Origin: Apilactobacillus kunkeei
GTDB taxonomy: Bacteria > Bacillota > Bacilli > Lactobacillales > Lactobacillaceae
Assembly (NCBI RefSeq): GCF_005930975.1
Contig: NZ_VBSE01000035.1
Location: 1-64,000 of the forward strand
DNA length: 64,000 nt
Reading direction: 5' to 3'
Under the pieces are notes generated by a model that was given only the letters and a program-made list of their open reading frames with translations, was not told the DNA's origin and made no database searches. Made by a program: the position numbers and the translations under genes. The first letter of the stretch is position 1. Each line of letters begins with the position of its first letter. Below, piece after piece: positions 43,446 through 52,136 of this stretch.

Positions 43446-45131
43446 TTATTTATTATTTTTAAATCCATATTTTCTGATCAATGCTGTTATCAAAATAATA
43501 ATTCCGACAACTGCAAATAAATATGAAAGTAGTTCCTTCTTAGTTCGGTGAACGATAATCTGGACATGATGACGACCAGCTGAAAGATGGGAAACCGTTA
43601 ATAAAGCATTATGATTAGCTGTTGTTTTAACAACTTTACCATCAACAAGCACTTCATAAGAAATCCCTTTGTAATGTAAGAAAGGCAATGCTAGTTTCTT
43701 AATTTTAACCGGTGCTTTAAATGAATACTTACCATCACCTAATAACTTTACTTTTAATCGTTGATTACCGTTATAGGTAGCAATATGTTTGTTGGTATTA
43801 CCATAATACTTCATCGCAGCACTTGGATAGTAATCACTGACTCCTACACTACTAAAAATTAAATTTTTAAAGTCCTGATTGTTATTCAATCGATATTGTT
43901 TACCATTTTTTACAAATTTATGAGTTAATTCGAAACTATTCTGTGTCTCATTAACTACTGACTGCTGAGCATTCAATTGCAATAATACGATTCCAATCGT
44001 TGCAACAACAATTGCAGTCCATGTAAATGTTTCTTTTTTGAACATTTTCACAACAATTTCTGCAAATAAATAACAGAAAATCAATTGTGGAATGATATTT
44101 AAACGCCATGTGAATTGAAGAGAACTGTTTATCCCAGTCTTAGCCACTAAATCCCATGGGAATAAATTACTACATAAAATTAAAAATCCAATTCCAACAA
44201 ATAATAATTGTTTCGAATATGTTCCCAGACATCTAAAAAAGATAATCCCAAAAACTAATCCTAATAAATTAATTATATTGAAAAATGGACCTACACTATT
44301 TTGAATAATTGATAGGTACCAGACATATGTGTCTGTTCCAGCAACTTTCCAATAAGATGGTGGAAAATTAATGGAATTATTACCAACAATAATTATAAAC
44401 GGAATCCAGTATAGTGCAGTTAGTAAAACGGTCATCACAACCGCTTTTCCCAAAGCGATTAACTTATCTTTGTTTAGCAATTTCATAATGTTAATGAGTG
44501 TCATAACAATTAAGAAAAAGATGGCAATTGCAGTATTTACCACGTGACACATTATGATGGCACTCATTCCGAGACTTAATTCAATCCAGTCGTTTTTTTC
44601 TAATAGATTTAAGAAGCCAAAAAGAATTAATGGTAAATAAATGATAGAAGATGAACGCCCGATATCATAACTGATAACGGCATGGAATAAAACTGTGGCT
44701 GCCAAAGTGTAACCAGATGCGAAAATAAAACTAATCTTTCTGTTATGGTTGTAGCTATAACTAGCAAAGTAAGCCACAATCAATGCAAAGAAGTTTCTTA
44801 ACATCAATACGATATAAACCAATGGAATAAATGATTTAATTACCAAAGAAAGTAATGCAATAGGTAAAATCCCTAGTTGTGGATATAATGCCATAACAGC
44901 AGATCCAGTTTGGTTATATTGATTTAATGCTACCAGTGGAAACGGACTCTTATTAACTATGGATTCACGTAATTCCCATATGCGTTGCCAATGAAAATGT
45001 ATATCAGAACCCAATGTAATAAATTTATAGTGCCACATAATCGAGACACTTAATAATGACATAATCATAAAAATCAAGATTATAATCCCATGATTACGAC
45101 AAAAGTCATGCAGTCTATTTTTTAGATTCAT
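43446..45131 (-). CDS. GT-C-like membrane protein, PTPS_related/YfhO-like, copy 2
   Basis: A 561-residue paralogue of the protein at 31538-33205. It has the same GSDIHFHWQRIWELRESI first loop (from residue 41), about 12 helices, then an extracellular beta-like domain (KIKKLALPFLHYKGISYEVLVDG) and a last helix. It probably transfers a sugar from a lipid carrier to a wall polymer. Both paralogues stand alone between terminators. It is less AT-rich than copy 1. Confidence 0.72.
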   Translation of the reverse strand: MNLKNRLHDFCRNHGIIILIFMIMSLLSVSIMWHYKFITLGSDIHFHWQRIWELRESIVNKSPFPLVALNQYNQTGSAVMALYPQLGILPIALLSLVIKSFIPLVYIVLMLRNFFALIVAYFASYSYNHNRKISFIFASGYTLAATVLFHAVISYDIGRSSSIIYLPLILFGFLNLLEKNDWIELSLGMSAIIMCHVVNTAIAIFFLIVMTLINIMKLLNKDKLIALGKAVVMTVLLTALYWIPFIIIVGNNSINFPPSYWKVAGTDTYVWYLSIIQNSVGPFFNIINLLGLVFGIIFFRCLGTYSKQLLFVGIGFLILCSNLFPWDLVAKTGINSSLQFTWRLNIIPQLIFCYLFAEIVVKMFKKETFTWTAIVVATIGIVLLQLNAQQSVVNETQNSFELTHKFVKNGKQYRLNNNQDFKNLIFSSVGVSDYYPSAAMKYYGNTNKHIATYNGNQRLKVKLLGDGKYSFKAPVKIKKLALPFLHYKGISYEVLVDGKVVKTTANHNALLTVSHLSAGRHHVQIIVHRTKKELLSYLFAVVGIIILITALIRKYGFKNNK

Positions 45132-45208
45132 TATAATTAAATACCCCTAACCGTTCTTTAATATCATCTAATTATACCATTATTATAAAAAACTAGAATT
45201 TAAAAAAT

Positions 45209-45240
45209 AAAAATGTCACCCATTATCGGATGACATTTTT
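45209..45240 (-). terminator. Terminator of oppA-like gene 1
   Basis: AAAAATGTCA pairs with TGACATTTTT over a 12-base interior, just after the stop codon. Confidence 0.85.
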
Positions 45241-45245
45241 ATTTT

Positions 45246-46862
45246 TTATTTAACGTAAGTTTCAGAGAAATCCCAGATCGGACCATTTCCGTAAAAACGC
45301 ACATTATGAATATCGCTCTTAATCAATTCAGCTTGAGCTGGTTGGAATAGCGGAATCAGACCTTGGTCATTTAATAATACCTTTTGTGCATCTACTAAAT
45401 CATTCCAACGTTTTGTTGGGTTCAAAGCATCATCATTATTGGATTTATCAATCAACTTGTCATATTCAGCGTTACTCCACTTAGCAGTATTCATTGAATT
45501 AGTTGAGTATCTAATATTTAGTGGTGAAATTGGATCACTAATTGATGGACTCCAACCTGTAACAGCAACTTGATACTGTCCACTTAAGAATCTTGCGGTT
45601 GCTACTGTGTTTGGAAGCAATGTTAGATTAACTTTCAAACCAGGTAGCTTAGAAAATTGGTTTTGAATGAATTCAACAATAGGCTTAGCATCATCGCCAT
45701 TATTACTATTAATGGAAATGGTTAAGTTCTTTTTACCAATTTCACTTAAACCTTTCTTCCATAGCTTTTTAGCTTGATCCACGTTTCCATCAACTGCATC
45801 AGAAACACTTGCATAATCATTAAAGTCCTTACCATTACGTGATGCTAAAGTATCAGGAACAATTCCACGTGCTTTAGTGGACCCATTACCTAAGACATTG
45901 TTTAATAGTTCATTTCTATTAATAATCAATGATAGAGCTTTTCTAATGTTAACATTTCTAAACGCAGATTCATTTTTGTCACTTAGTGATAAGTATCTTA
46001 CACTGTATATTTTTCTCAAATGGAAATCCTTAGAATTCTTGTAGCTGTTATATTGTTGCTTACCAACTAAAGATGTTTGATCTAATTTACCGTTTTGATA
46101 TTCGTTCAAAGCAGTTTGTGGGTCCTTAATAACCGTGTATTTAATGCTGTCTAATTTTGTCTTATCAGCATTGTAGTATTCCTTATTCTTGGTTAAAGTC
46201 CATGAATCGTTGGTACCATTCCAATTAGTAATTTTAAATGCACCATTGTATAGCATTTTGCTACTGGTTGTTCCGTAGCTCTTACCATATTTCTTAACAG
46301 TACTTTGTGATTGTGGGTAGAAGATTGGTAATACTAATAAATTCAAGAAGTATGGTTGTGGCTTAGTTAGATTAATTTGTAATTTATACTTACCAATTGC
46401 CTTTACTCCTAACTTATCAGGCGATAATTGTGATTTAGAAATCGCTGCGTAGTTTTCAATGTCAGCCATGTAGTAGGCTTCTTGAGATGCAGTTTTTGGA
46501 TCTGCACTACGTTTGATACCGTATTCGAAATCCTTTGCTGTTAATTCTTTTCCATTACTCCATTTAGTGTGTTTCAAATCAAATGTGTATGTCTTACCAT
46601 CCTTTGAAACGTGGTAGCTCTTAGCGGTTGCTAGACGAACCTTATTACTACCATCTGGAGATACTAAACCAGAAAAAGCATTATAAACAGCTTGTTGAGT
46701 GTTAGTGTCAACAGCTTTTGATGGATCAAGTGACGCAATGGATGCGTTTGTCATCCAGTTCAGGTGTTTTTTATTACTTGATTGACTTTTACCACAAGCG
46801 GTTAATACCAAACCAAGTAATGCCGTGGTAACGATGATTGATAATATCCGTGACTTTTTCAT
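45246..46862 (-). CDS. Oligopeptide ABC transporter substrate-binding lipoprotein (OppA type), copy 1
   Basis: A 538-residue extracellular lipoprotein of the SBP_bac_5 family that captures peptides for import. Lipobox LTAC places the lipid-bearing Cys at 23. WSNGKELTAKDFEYGIKR and YNGAFKITNWNG are family blocks. The second ATG (46862) is chosen because AGGAG is seven bases before it and only one before the first. No permease or ATPase is adjacent, so it must share one encoded elsewhere. It is preceded by a 23-codon Cys leader and a terminator, implying control by cysteine supply. Confidence 0.93.
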   Translation of the reverse strand: MKKSRILSIIVTTALLGLVLTACGKSQSSNKKHLNWMTNASIASLDPSKAVDTNTQQAVYNAFSGLVSPDGSNKVRLATAKSYHVSKDGKTYTFDLKHTKWSNGKELTAKDFEYGIKRSADPKTASQEAYYMADIENYAAISKSQLSPDKLGVKAIGKYKLQINLTKPQPYFLNLLVLPIFYPQSQSTVKKYGKSYGTTSSKMLYNGAFKITNWNGTNDSWTLTKNKEYYNADKTKLDSIKYTVIKDPQTALNEYQNGKLDQTSLVGKQQYNSYKNSKDFHLRKIYSVRYLSLSDKNESAFRNVNIRKALSLIINRNELLNNVLGNGSTKARGIVPDTLASRNGKDFNDYASVSDAVDGNVDQAKKLWKKGLSEIGKKNLTISINSNNGDDAKPIVEFIQNQFSKLPGLKVNLTLLPNTVATARFLSGQYQVAVTGWSPSISDPISPLNIRYSTNSMNTAKWSNAEYDKLIDKSNNDDALNPTKRWNDLVDAQKVLLNDQGLIPLFQPAQAELIKSDIHNVRFYGNGPIWDFSETYVK

Positions 46863-46909
46863 ATCCATACTCCTTTGTTGAATAAATACTCTTTACATAG
46901 ATGGCCATC

Positions 46910-46964
46910 TAAAAAAAGAAAAAGGGTGTCATGATTCTACGCTAAAAAGCCGAACCATGACACC
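46910..46964 (-). terminator. Attenuator terminator upstream of oppA copy 1
   Basis: GGTGTCATGATTC (46925-46937) and GAACCATGACACC (46952-46964) pair along 13 positions with one G-U. T-rich sequence follows on the minus strand. It lies between the Cys leader peptide and the oppA start, so it must be bypassed for expression from the upstream promoter. Confidence 0.88.
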
Positions 46965-46997
46965 TCGTTATAATCTAATTAAAAAGCGTCTTCTTGA

Positions 46998-47069
46998 TTA
47001 GAATATAAGAATAGAGTTCATGCTTCGATATCGACAACAACACATTTGTTCTTCGTTAAACATCTTCAT
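46998..47069 (-). CDS. Leader peptide with three consecutive Cys codons
   Basis: A 23-residue ORF beginning MKMFNEEQM, with Cys10-Cys11-Cys12 all encoded TGT, then RYRSMN, ending before a TAA. AAGGAGG sits about eight bases before the ATG. A good promoter lies just upstream and a strong terminator just downstream, ahead of oppA. This is the layout of a transcription attenuator that reads tRNA-Cys charging. The codons for residues 15-18 can also pair with the terminator's 5' arm. Not previously known to me for this gene type; translation is inferred. Confidence 0.75.
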   Translation of the reverse strand: MKMFNEEQMCCCRYRSMNSILIF

Positions 47070-47097
47070 TATGAACCCCTCCTTATGATTTATAAGT

Positions 47098-47126
47098 ATA
47101 ATACATCCGAACGAAATTTTTGACAA
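47098..47126 (-). promoter_or_regulatory. Promoter of the Cys leader/oppA unit
   Basis: On the minus strand TTGTCA (47121-47126) and TATTAT (47098-47103) are 17 bp apart, placing the transcript start about 20 bp before the leader ATG. CGAAC or GTTCG half-sites occur at 47109, 47135 and 47160, spaced about 26 bp, and might bind an activator. Confidence 0.75.
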
Positions 47127-47215
47127 CCATAAATGTTCGCCATAATTGGCCAAAAAGTACGAACTATTCTTCTTATTTTATAATAATCATAAAAATTATA
47201 TATGCAAAAAAACTA

Positions 47216-47241
47216 TTAAACGTTGATAAATCAACGTTTAA
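47216..47241 (-). terminator. Perfect hairpin, possible second terminator after oppA copy 2
   Basis: TTAAACGTTGA and TCAACGTTTAA form an 11-bp stem over a 4-base loop. A T-run follows on the minus strand a few bases later. It lies between the oppA copy 2 terminator and the Cys-leader promoter region. Confidence 0.6.
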
Positions 47242-47261
47242 TATAAACCTAAAGCAAAAAT

Positions 47262-47291
47262 AAAAGTCACCAAAAATTTTGGCGACTTTTA
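47262..47291 (-). terminator. Terminator of oppA-like gene 2
   Basis: AAAAGTCACC pairs with GGCGACTTTT (one wobble) over an A/T-rich loop, with T-rich flank on the minus strand. Confidence 0.85.
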
Positions 47292-47295
47292 TGAT

Positions 47296-48918
47296 TTATT
47301 TAATGTAAGCGTGAGAGAAATCCCAAACCGGACCATTTCCTAAGTAATTAACACCATGAATATTAGTTTTCATTAGTTCTGGTTGGGCCTTTTGAATCAA
47401 TGGAATAATTCCTTGATCGTTTAAGATTACCTTTTGAGCATTTACTAAATCAAAGAAACGTTTATTTTGATTATTAGCATCTTCATTATTTGAACGATCA
47501 ATGTACATATCATACATTGCGTTGCCCCATTTAGAAGTATTAATTGGACTGGTTGAAACCTTAGTTTGTAGAGGTGAGATTGGATCACTAATTGATGGAT
47601 CCCATCCTGAAACTGAAAGTTCGTAATCAGATTTTAGTGAACGACCGGAAGCAACGTTATTAGGCAAGATTTCTGCATTTACCTTTAGTCCAGGTAATTT
47701 TTCTAATTCGGTTTGCAAGAATTCAGTAACAGAACGACTGGTTTGATCGTTGTTGTTCATAATTGAAATTGATACAGACTTCTTACCAATTTCTTTTAAT
47801 CCCTTAGCCCATAATTGTTTTGCTTTGGTTAAATCACCAGTAGTAGCATCTTTAACAGTAGCATAATCATTGAAGTCCTTACCGTTCATGTAAGCCAAAG
47901 TATCTGGAACCAATCCTCTGGCAGCAAATGAACCATCTCCTAAAACATTTTGAGTTAATTCTTCACGATTAATTGCTAATGATAAAGCTTTTCTTAAGTT
48001 CTTGTTTTTTAGAGCAGGAACTTTGTTTTGATTAATAGATAGATATTGAACCATAAACTGCTTGTGGTTCACAAAATCTTTATTATTCTTGTAGGTGCTA
48101 ACTTGTTGTTTACCTGCTAATAGTGTTTGATCCAACTTACCTGATTGGTATTCATCCAATGCAGTTTGTGGATCCTTAATCACTGAATAGTTGATGGCCT
48201 TTAATTTAACGTTAGCATTATCATAGTAGCCTTTATTCTTGGATAATGTCCAAGCATCGTTGCTACATTTCCAGTTTTTAACAGCAAATGGACCATCATA
48301 TACCATCTTATCCGATGTCGTTCCGTAAGCGGTACCGTATTTTTCAACTAACGTCTTTTGTTGAGGATAAAAGACAGGTAATGCTAAGACATTTATAAAA
48401 TCAGCTTGTGGTTTGGTTAAAGTAATTTGCAACTTATTGTCGCCCATTGCTTTAACGCCCAATTTATCAGCTGACATTGAACCTGTCTTCACTTTATCGT
48501 AATTCATAATGTTAGCCATGTAGTAGGCCATTTGTGAAGCTGTCTTAGGATCTGCGCTACGTTTGATTCCGTATTCAAAATCACCGGCAGTAACCTTCTT
48601 ACCATTGCTCCACTTTGTGTTTCTTAAGGTGAAAGTGTAAGTCTTTCCACCATTAGTAATCTTGTAATCCTTTGCAATTGCTAGGTCAATTTTATTTCCT
48701 TTATCGGGAGTAACTAAACCACGCATTGCGTTGTATAAAACTTGATCACTGGTAACATCAACGGCCTTAGAAGGATCTAAAGTGGTCAATGTTGTATTAC
48801 TCATCCAATTCAATGAATCTGTTCTAGATGTTGTATCTGATGATTTACCGCAAGCAGCAAGCACCATTGTTGCTGCAATGGCCACTACACCTAGTTTTGC
48901 AATTGACTTGAATTTCAT
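47296..48918 (-). CDS. Oligopeptide ABC transporter substrate-binding lipoprotein (OppA type), copy 2
   Basis: A 540-residue SBP_bac_5 lipoprotein, collinear with copy 1 throughout. Lipobox LAAC puts the lipid Cys at 23. WSNGKKVTAGDFEYGIKR and YDGPFAVKNWKC are the matching family blocks. It captures peptides outside the cell for an Opp permease not encoded here. It has AGGGGGAT before the ATG. Unlike copy 1, its upstream region shows no leader peptide or attenuator, so the tandem pair seems to be regulated differently. Confidence 0.93.
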   Translation of the reverse strand: MKFKSIAKLGVVAIAATMVLAACGKSSDTTSRTDSLNWMSNTTLTTLDPSKAVDVTSDQVLYNAMRGLVTPDKGNKIDLAIAKDYKITNGGKTYTFTLRNTKWSNGKKVTAGDFEYGIKRSADPKTASQMAYYMANIMNYDKVKTGSMSADKLGVKAMGDNKLQITLTKPQADFINVLALPVFYPQQKTLVEKYGTAYGTTSDKMVYDGPFAVKNWKCSNDAWTLSKNKGYYDNANVKLKAINYSVIKDPQTALDEYQSGKLDQTLLAGKQQVSTYKNNKDFVNHKQFMVQYLSINQNKVPALKNKNLRKALSLAINREELTQNVLGDGSFAARGLVPDTLAYMNGKDFNDYATVKDATTGDLTKAKQLWAKGLKEIGKKSVSISIMNNNDQTSRSVTEFLQTELEKLPGLKVNAEILPNNVASGRSLKSDYELSVSGWDPSISDPISPLQTKVSTSPINTSKWGNAMYDMYIDRSNNEDANNQNKRFFDLVNAQKVILNDQGIIPLIQKAQPELMKTNIHGVNYLGNGPVWDFSHAYIK

Positions 48919-49104
48919 AAAAGTTCATCCCCCTGTCTGAAAACTATTTCATCATAATTTCCCACAATATGTTATCAAAAATAGCACATCTAAAAAGTCA
49001 ATGCAATCAAAAATATCGTGCCCTAATTATTGTAAGTGGCAATTATTACATAAAATGATAGAATAGCTATATTATCACAATATTTTAACAAGGGAATGAT
49101 TCAT

Positions 49105-49833
49105 ATGCGTATTGGAGTTACATCAGATATCATCTTTAGTCAGGATGAACCTTTCCGTCAAAGAGAAGGACATTTTGCTCAAAGGACTTTGATGAACTGT
49201 TTGCTAGAAAATAACATCACTCCAGTTATCTTTCCAGTTGGAAAGCCAAGCATGGCTGCTGAATTATTAGAAACTGTCGATGGTGTAATTTTTACCGGTG
49301 GTCCAGATGTATTGCCCAAATATTACGGCGAAGAACCAATTGCTCAAATTGGTCGTACATTTGAAACCAGAGATGAGTTCGAATTAGCATTAGTTAAGCA
49401 TGCAATTAGAATGCATAAGCCCATTCTAGCTATTTGCCGTGGACTACAAATCGTAAATGTTGCAATGGGTGGAACTTTGTACCAAGACATTGGTGCTCAA
49501 TTCACACCTCAAAACGGATTACCTCAATTACAACATGAACAAAAGGCAATCGGATACTCTCCAGTGCATCACATCAGTATTGATGACGATTCACTATTAG
49601 CCAAGACATTTGGCACTCGTGCATTTGTCAATTCATTCCATCATGAAGCTGCTAAGGACGTTGCTGAAGGACTTCACGTAGTAGCTCGTGCCGATGATGG
49701 TATGATTGAAGGCTTAGAAAATGATGATAAGTCAATCCAATGTGTGCAATGGCATCCAGAAAATATGTGGGATCAATATGATGAAGAAAATCAACTATTT
49801 ATTGATTTCTTTAATCGTGTTCACCACTTCTAA
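49105..49833 (+). CDS. Gamma-glutamyl-gamma-aminobutyrate hydrolase family (class I glutamine amidotransferase-like, C26)
   Basis: A 242-residue hydrolase of the PuuD-like C26 family, cleaving gamma-glutamyl bonds. It has nucleophile Cys111 in AICRGLQIVNVAMGG, and the catalytic His/Glu in QWHPEN. FTGGPDVLPKYYGE is the family N-terminal block. The second ATG (49105) is chosen because AAGGG is ten bases upstream and only one before the first ATG. Substrate could be gamma-glutamyl-GABA or another gamma-glutamyl amide. Confidence 0.88.
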   Translation: MRIGVTSDIIFSQDEPFRQREGHFAQRTLMNCLLENNITPVIFPVGKPSMAAELLETVDGVIFTGGPDVLPKYYGEEPIAQIGRTFETRDEFELALVKHAIRMHKPILAICRGLQIVNVAMGGTLYQDIGAQFTPQNGLPQLQHEQKAIGYSPVHHISIDDDSLLAKTFGTRAFVNSFHHEAAKDVAEGLHVVARADDGMIEGLENDDKSIQCVQWHPENMWDQYDEENQLFIDFFNRVHHF

Positions 49834-49840
49834 ACAAATA

Positions 49841-49874
49841 AAAAAGTCGACCTTAATTAAGGCCGGCTTTTTTA
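49841..49874. terminator. Bidirectional terminator
   Basis: AAAAAAGTCGACCTT pairs with AAGGCCGGCTTTTTT across AATT (one mismatch). It separates converging genes. Confidence 0.88.
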
Positions 49875-50576
49875 TTTGTTAGTCACTTTAATTGCACGTA
49901 GGAAGAAGAATCGTTCGAATCTTCTGTGCACGTATTCAACTTTTAATCCCCTGTTTTCATATTCCATAGCATATTTCTTTGTCATACGAGGAGTGTTTAC
50001 CATAAAGATGATTCCCTTATCAGCAATTACACGAGCAATTTCAAAAGCAATATCTTTATAAACAGACTTCTTAGGTGTGCTTAATTGATTACCATTTGCT
50101 GAAATAGCTGTAATAACATCAAATTCGTTATCGTCAAAAGGTAGGTTTTCAATATCTGCAGTGGTGATTTCAATGCGATCTTTAACGTTTTCTAAGTATG
50201 CATTTTTTTCAAGGCGTTTGATTGTGTATTGATACTTGTCTTCAACACCATAGACTTTATTTAATTTAGTATCACGAGCTAGCTTAATCAAAGCATAGCC
50301 TGTTCCTGTACCTAAATCTAAACCTTTATCCTTACCTTCAAACTTATTTTCTTCGACGAATTGACGCACAAAGTTCTTTTTGAATGTAACACTTCTAAAT
50401 AGTGCCCAAATTGCGATTAAAATTAAGATTAAAACGTACATGTAAAATCTTTTTTTATGGTCTAAAGCAATTGATCCTAAAAGACTAAGTGCTCCAATAA
50501 TTGCAGCAGCAATTATATATGGCTCATCAGTCTTATATCTGTACCAATGTTTTACCCAACCGGTAATTTTTTTCAT
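49872..50576 (-). CDS. Membrane-anchored class I SAM-dependent methyltransferase
   Basis: A 234-residue protein with two N-terminal helices (about 20-60) followed by a Rossmann methyltransferase domain. GLDLGTGTGYALIKLA (near 86-101) is the SAM-binding motif I, followed by YGVEDKYQY and a DVITAISANGN motif. It likely methylates a lipid, quinone or small molecule at the membrane; substrate unknown. AAAGGAT precedes the ATG. Confidence 0.85.
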   Translation of the reverse strand: MKKITGWVKHWYRYKTDEPYIIAAAIIGALSLLGSIALDHKKRFYMYVLILILIAIWALFRSVTFKKNFVRQFVEENKFEGKDKGLDLGTGTGYALIKLARDTKLNKVYGVEDKYQYTIKRLEKNAYLENVKDRIEITTADIENLPFDDNEFDVITAISANGNQLSTPKKSVYKDIAFEIARVIADKGIIFMVNTPRMTKKYAMEYENRGLKVEYVHRRFERFFFLRAIKVTNK

Positions 50577-50675
50577 TATTATGTATCCTTTCTAAAAAAC
50601 ACTCTGAATATATAATAACAAATATAATCCAAATTACTTAAAAAATAAATTGATTTTTATAATTAAATCGTAGAA

Positions 50676-51233
50676 TTAAGAATTATTTAAAGCGTTTAAA
50701 CTAAGATTTAACATCTCAATAAAGCTTGATTCTGCCCTCACCTCAGGACTTTTAAACCAACCAGTTCCGACATTTAAAATATCACCCACCACCATGCTTC
50801 TAATTAATCGACTTGCTTTTAAAAGCTTATCTGTTGATACATAACTTTCAAGCATACAATCTAACAGTTCCTTTAGTTCATTAAAGGCATCAGTGACTAT
50901 TTTATATTGACTAGTTCGATGATGTGAGATAACAAATTGTGCTAAATTAATGTGCTTTACCCCCATTTTTCTAAAAGTTAATGAAAGATAAATCACTCCA
51001 TCATGACCACTTCTACCAAAAGTCCTCTTCTGAGCAATTTTACAAGCCGATGAGATGACAGTACCGACAATGGCATATTCCAATTCTTTTTGGTTTTTAA
51101 AGTAGTTATATAACGATTGAGATGTAATCTTCATTTTTCTAGAAATTTTTGAAAAAGTGAGACTATCACCTTTTTCAATCATAATAATTGCATTTTTAAT
51201 AATATCTTCTTTTGAAATCGTCGCTGTTCTCAC
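50676..51233 (-). CDS. TetR/AcrR family regulator
   Basis: A 185-residue regulator whose helix-turn-helix is ISRKMKITSQSLYNYFKNQKE. The GTG at 51233 is chosen because TGGAGG lies seven bases upstream; a longer start adds six residues. It is divergent from the TauE/SafE gene, and a 19-bp palindrome in the shared 115-bp region is the obvious binding site. It probably represses itself and the exporter. The C-terminal ligand domain is unassigned. Confidence 0.88.
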   Translation of the reverse strand: MRTATISKEDIIKNAIIMIEKGDSLTFSKISRKMKITSQSLYNYFKNQKELEYAIVGTVISSACKIAQKRTFGRSGHDGVIYLSLTFRKMGVKHINLAQFVISHHRTSQYKIVTDAFNELKELLDCMLESYVSTDKLLKASRLIRSMVVGDILNVGTGWFKSPEVRAESSFIEMLNLSLNALNNS

Positions 51234-51256
51234 ATCAATGCCTCCAAGCATAAAAT

Positions 51257-51299
51257 TTGATAATTACACACTGAATGCTATAATTACATATTGTAATTA
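51257..51299 (+). promoter_or_regulatory. tauE-like promoter with TetR-type operator
   Basis: TTGATA (51257-51262) and TATAAT (51279-51284) with a 16-bp spacer form a promoter. A perfect palindrome TAATTACA-TAT-TGTAATTA (51281-51299) overlaps the -10, and another TAATTACA half-site lies in the spacer (51261-51268). A bound TetR repressor would block the promoter. Confidence 0.8.
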
Positions 51300-51347
51300 A
51301 TAAATAACGAAAAAGCAAATAACATAAAATTAGAAAGGGTTATTATC

Positions 51348-52100
51348 ATGTCTAGTATTATCTTTTTAATCATCTTTGGGATTGTTGTCGGAATGCTAAC
51401 CATCCTATTAGGTGGTGGCGGAGGTGCCATTTACCTTGGCATTTTAACCGGAGTTATCGGTTTAAACGCTGCAAATGCTGCTTCAACTTCATTGATAACT
51501 AGTTTACCACCCCTAATCATCGGAGCGCTTAGCTACTACCGCCAAGGAAAAATTGATGTTAAAATCGGAAACCAAATGCTCATTGCCGCCTTACCATCTG
51601 TTGTCGTTGGTTCAATCCTATCCCACTTCATCCCGGATTCATTTTATAAATGGATTATCGGATTAATCATGATTATTTTAGGTGTTAACATGTTAAGAAA
51701 AACCAAATCCGTTTCAGAAATAACCATCGATAATAATAGCAATGATCGTCTAAAGGCTTCTTTATACGGTTGTTTAGCTGGATTAATGGTCGGAATCGCT
51801 GGAATGAGTGGGGGCGCGGTCATTACTGCTGGATTATTCATATTAGGACTTGAAACATTTAATGCTACCGCAACCTCAACATATGTTTTGGCATTCATGT
51901 CGACAGTTGGGATGTTGTTTCACTTAGCAGGTGGATCCATCGACTGGCATGCTGGATTACCTTTAACCGTCGGAGCAATCGTCGGTGCTATCATAGCTCC
52001 AATGCTATCAAACGGACTTGCCAAGAGTTCCATTAGCAAATATTTAAAACCTTTTATTGGAGTTATGTTGGTATTACTAGGAATTAAATCATTACTATAA
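51348..52100 (+). CDS. TauE/SafE family membrane transporter
   Basis: A 250-residue, about eight-helix protein of the sulfite/organosulfonate exporter family. The two repeated halves are visible: GMLTILLGGGGGAIYLGIL near the N-terminus and GLMVGIAGMSGGAVITAGL after the middle. It probably exports a small anion. It is controlled by the divergent TetR gene through the palindrome at 51281-51299. Confidence 0.9.
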   Translation: MSSIIFLIIFGIVVGMLTILLGGGGGAIYLGILTGVIGLNAANAASTSLITSLPPLIIGALSYYRQGKIDVKIGNQMLIAALPSVVVGSILSHFIPDSFYKWIIGLIMIILGVNMLRKTKSVSEITIDNNSNDRLKASLYGCLAGLMVGIAGMSGGAVITAGLFILGLETFNATATSTYVLAFMSTVGMLFHLAGGSIDWHAGLPLTVGAIVGAIIAPMLSNGLAKSSISKYLKPFIGVMLVLLGIKSLL

Positions 52101-52103
52101 AAT

Positions 52104-52136
52104 AAAAAAGACCTGGCATTCGTCAGGTCTTTTTTA
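52104..52136. terminator. Bidirectional terminator
   Basis: AAAAAAGACCTG pairs with CAGGTCTTTTTT over GCATTCGT. It separates converging genes. Confidence 0.92.

Noticed and set aside
47109-47163. LexA-type site upstream of the Cys leader promoter
   Set aside because: CGAAC and GTTCG half-sites are present but about 21 bases apart and not in the CGAAC-N4-GTTC arrangement.
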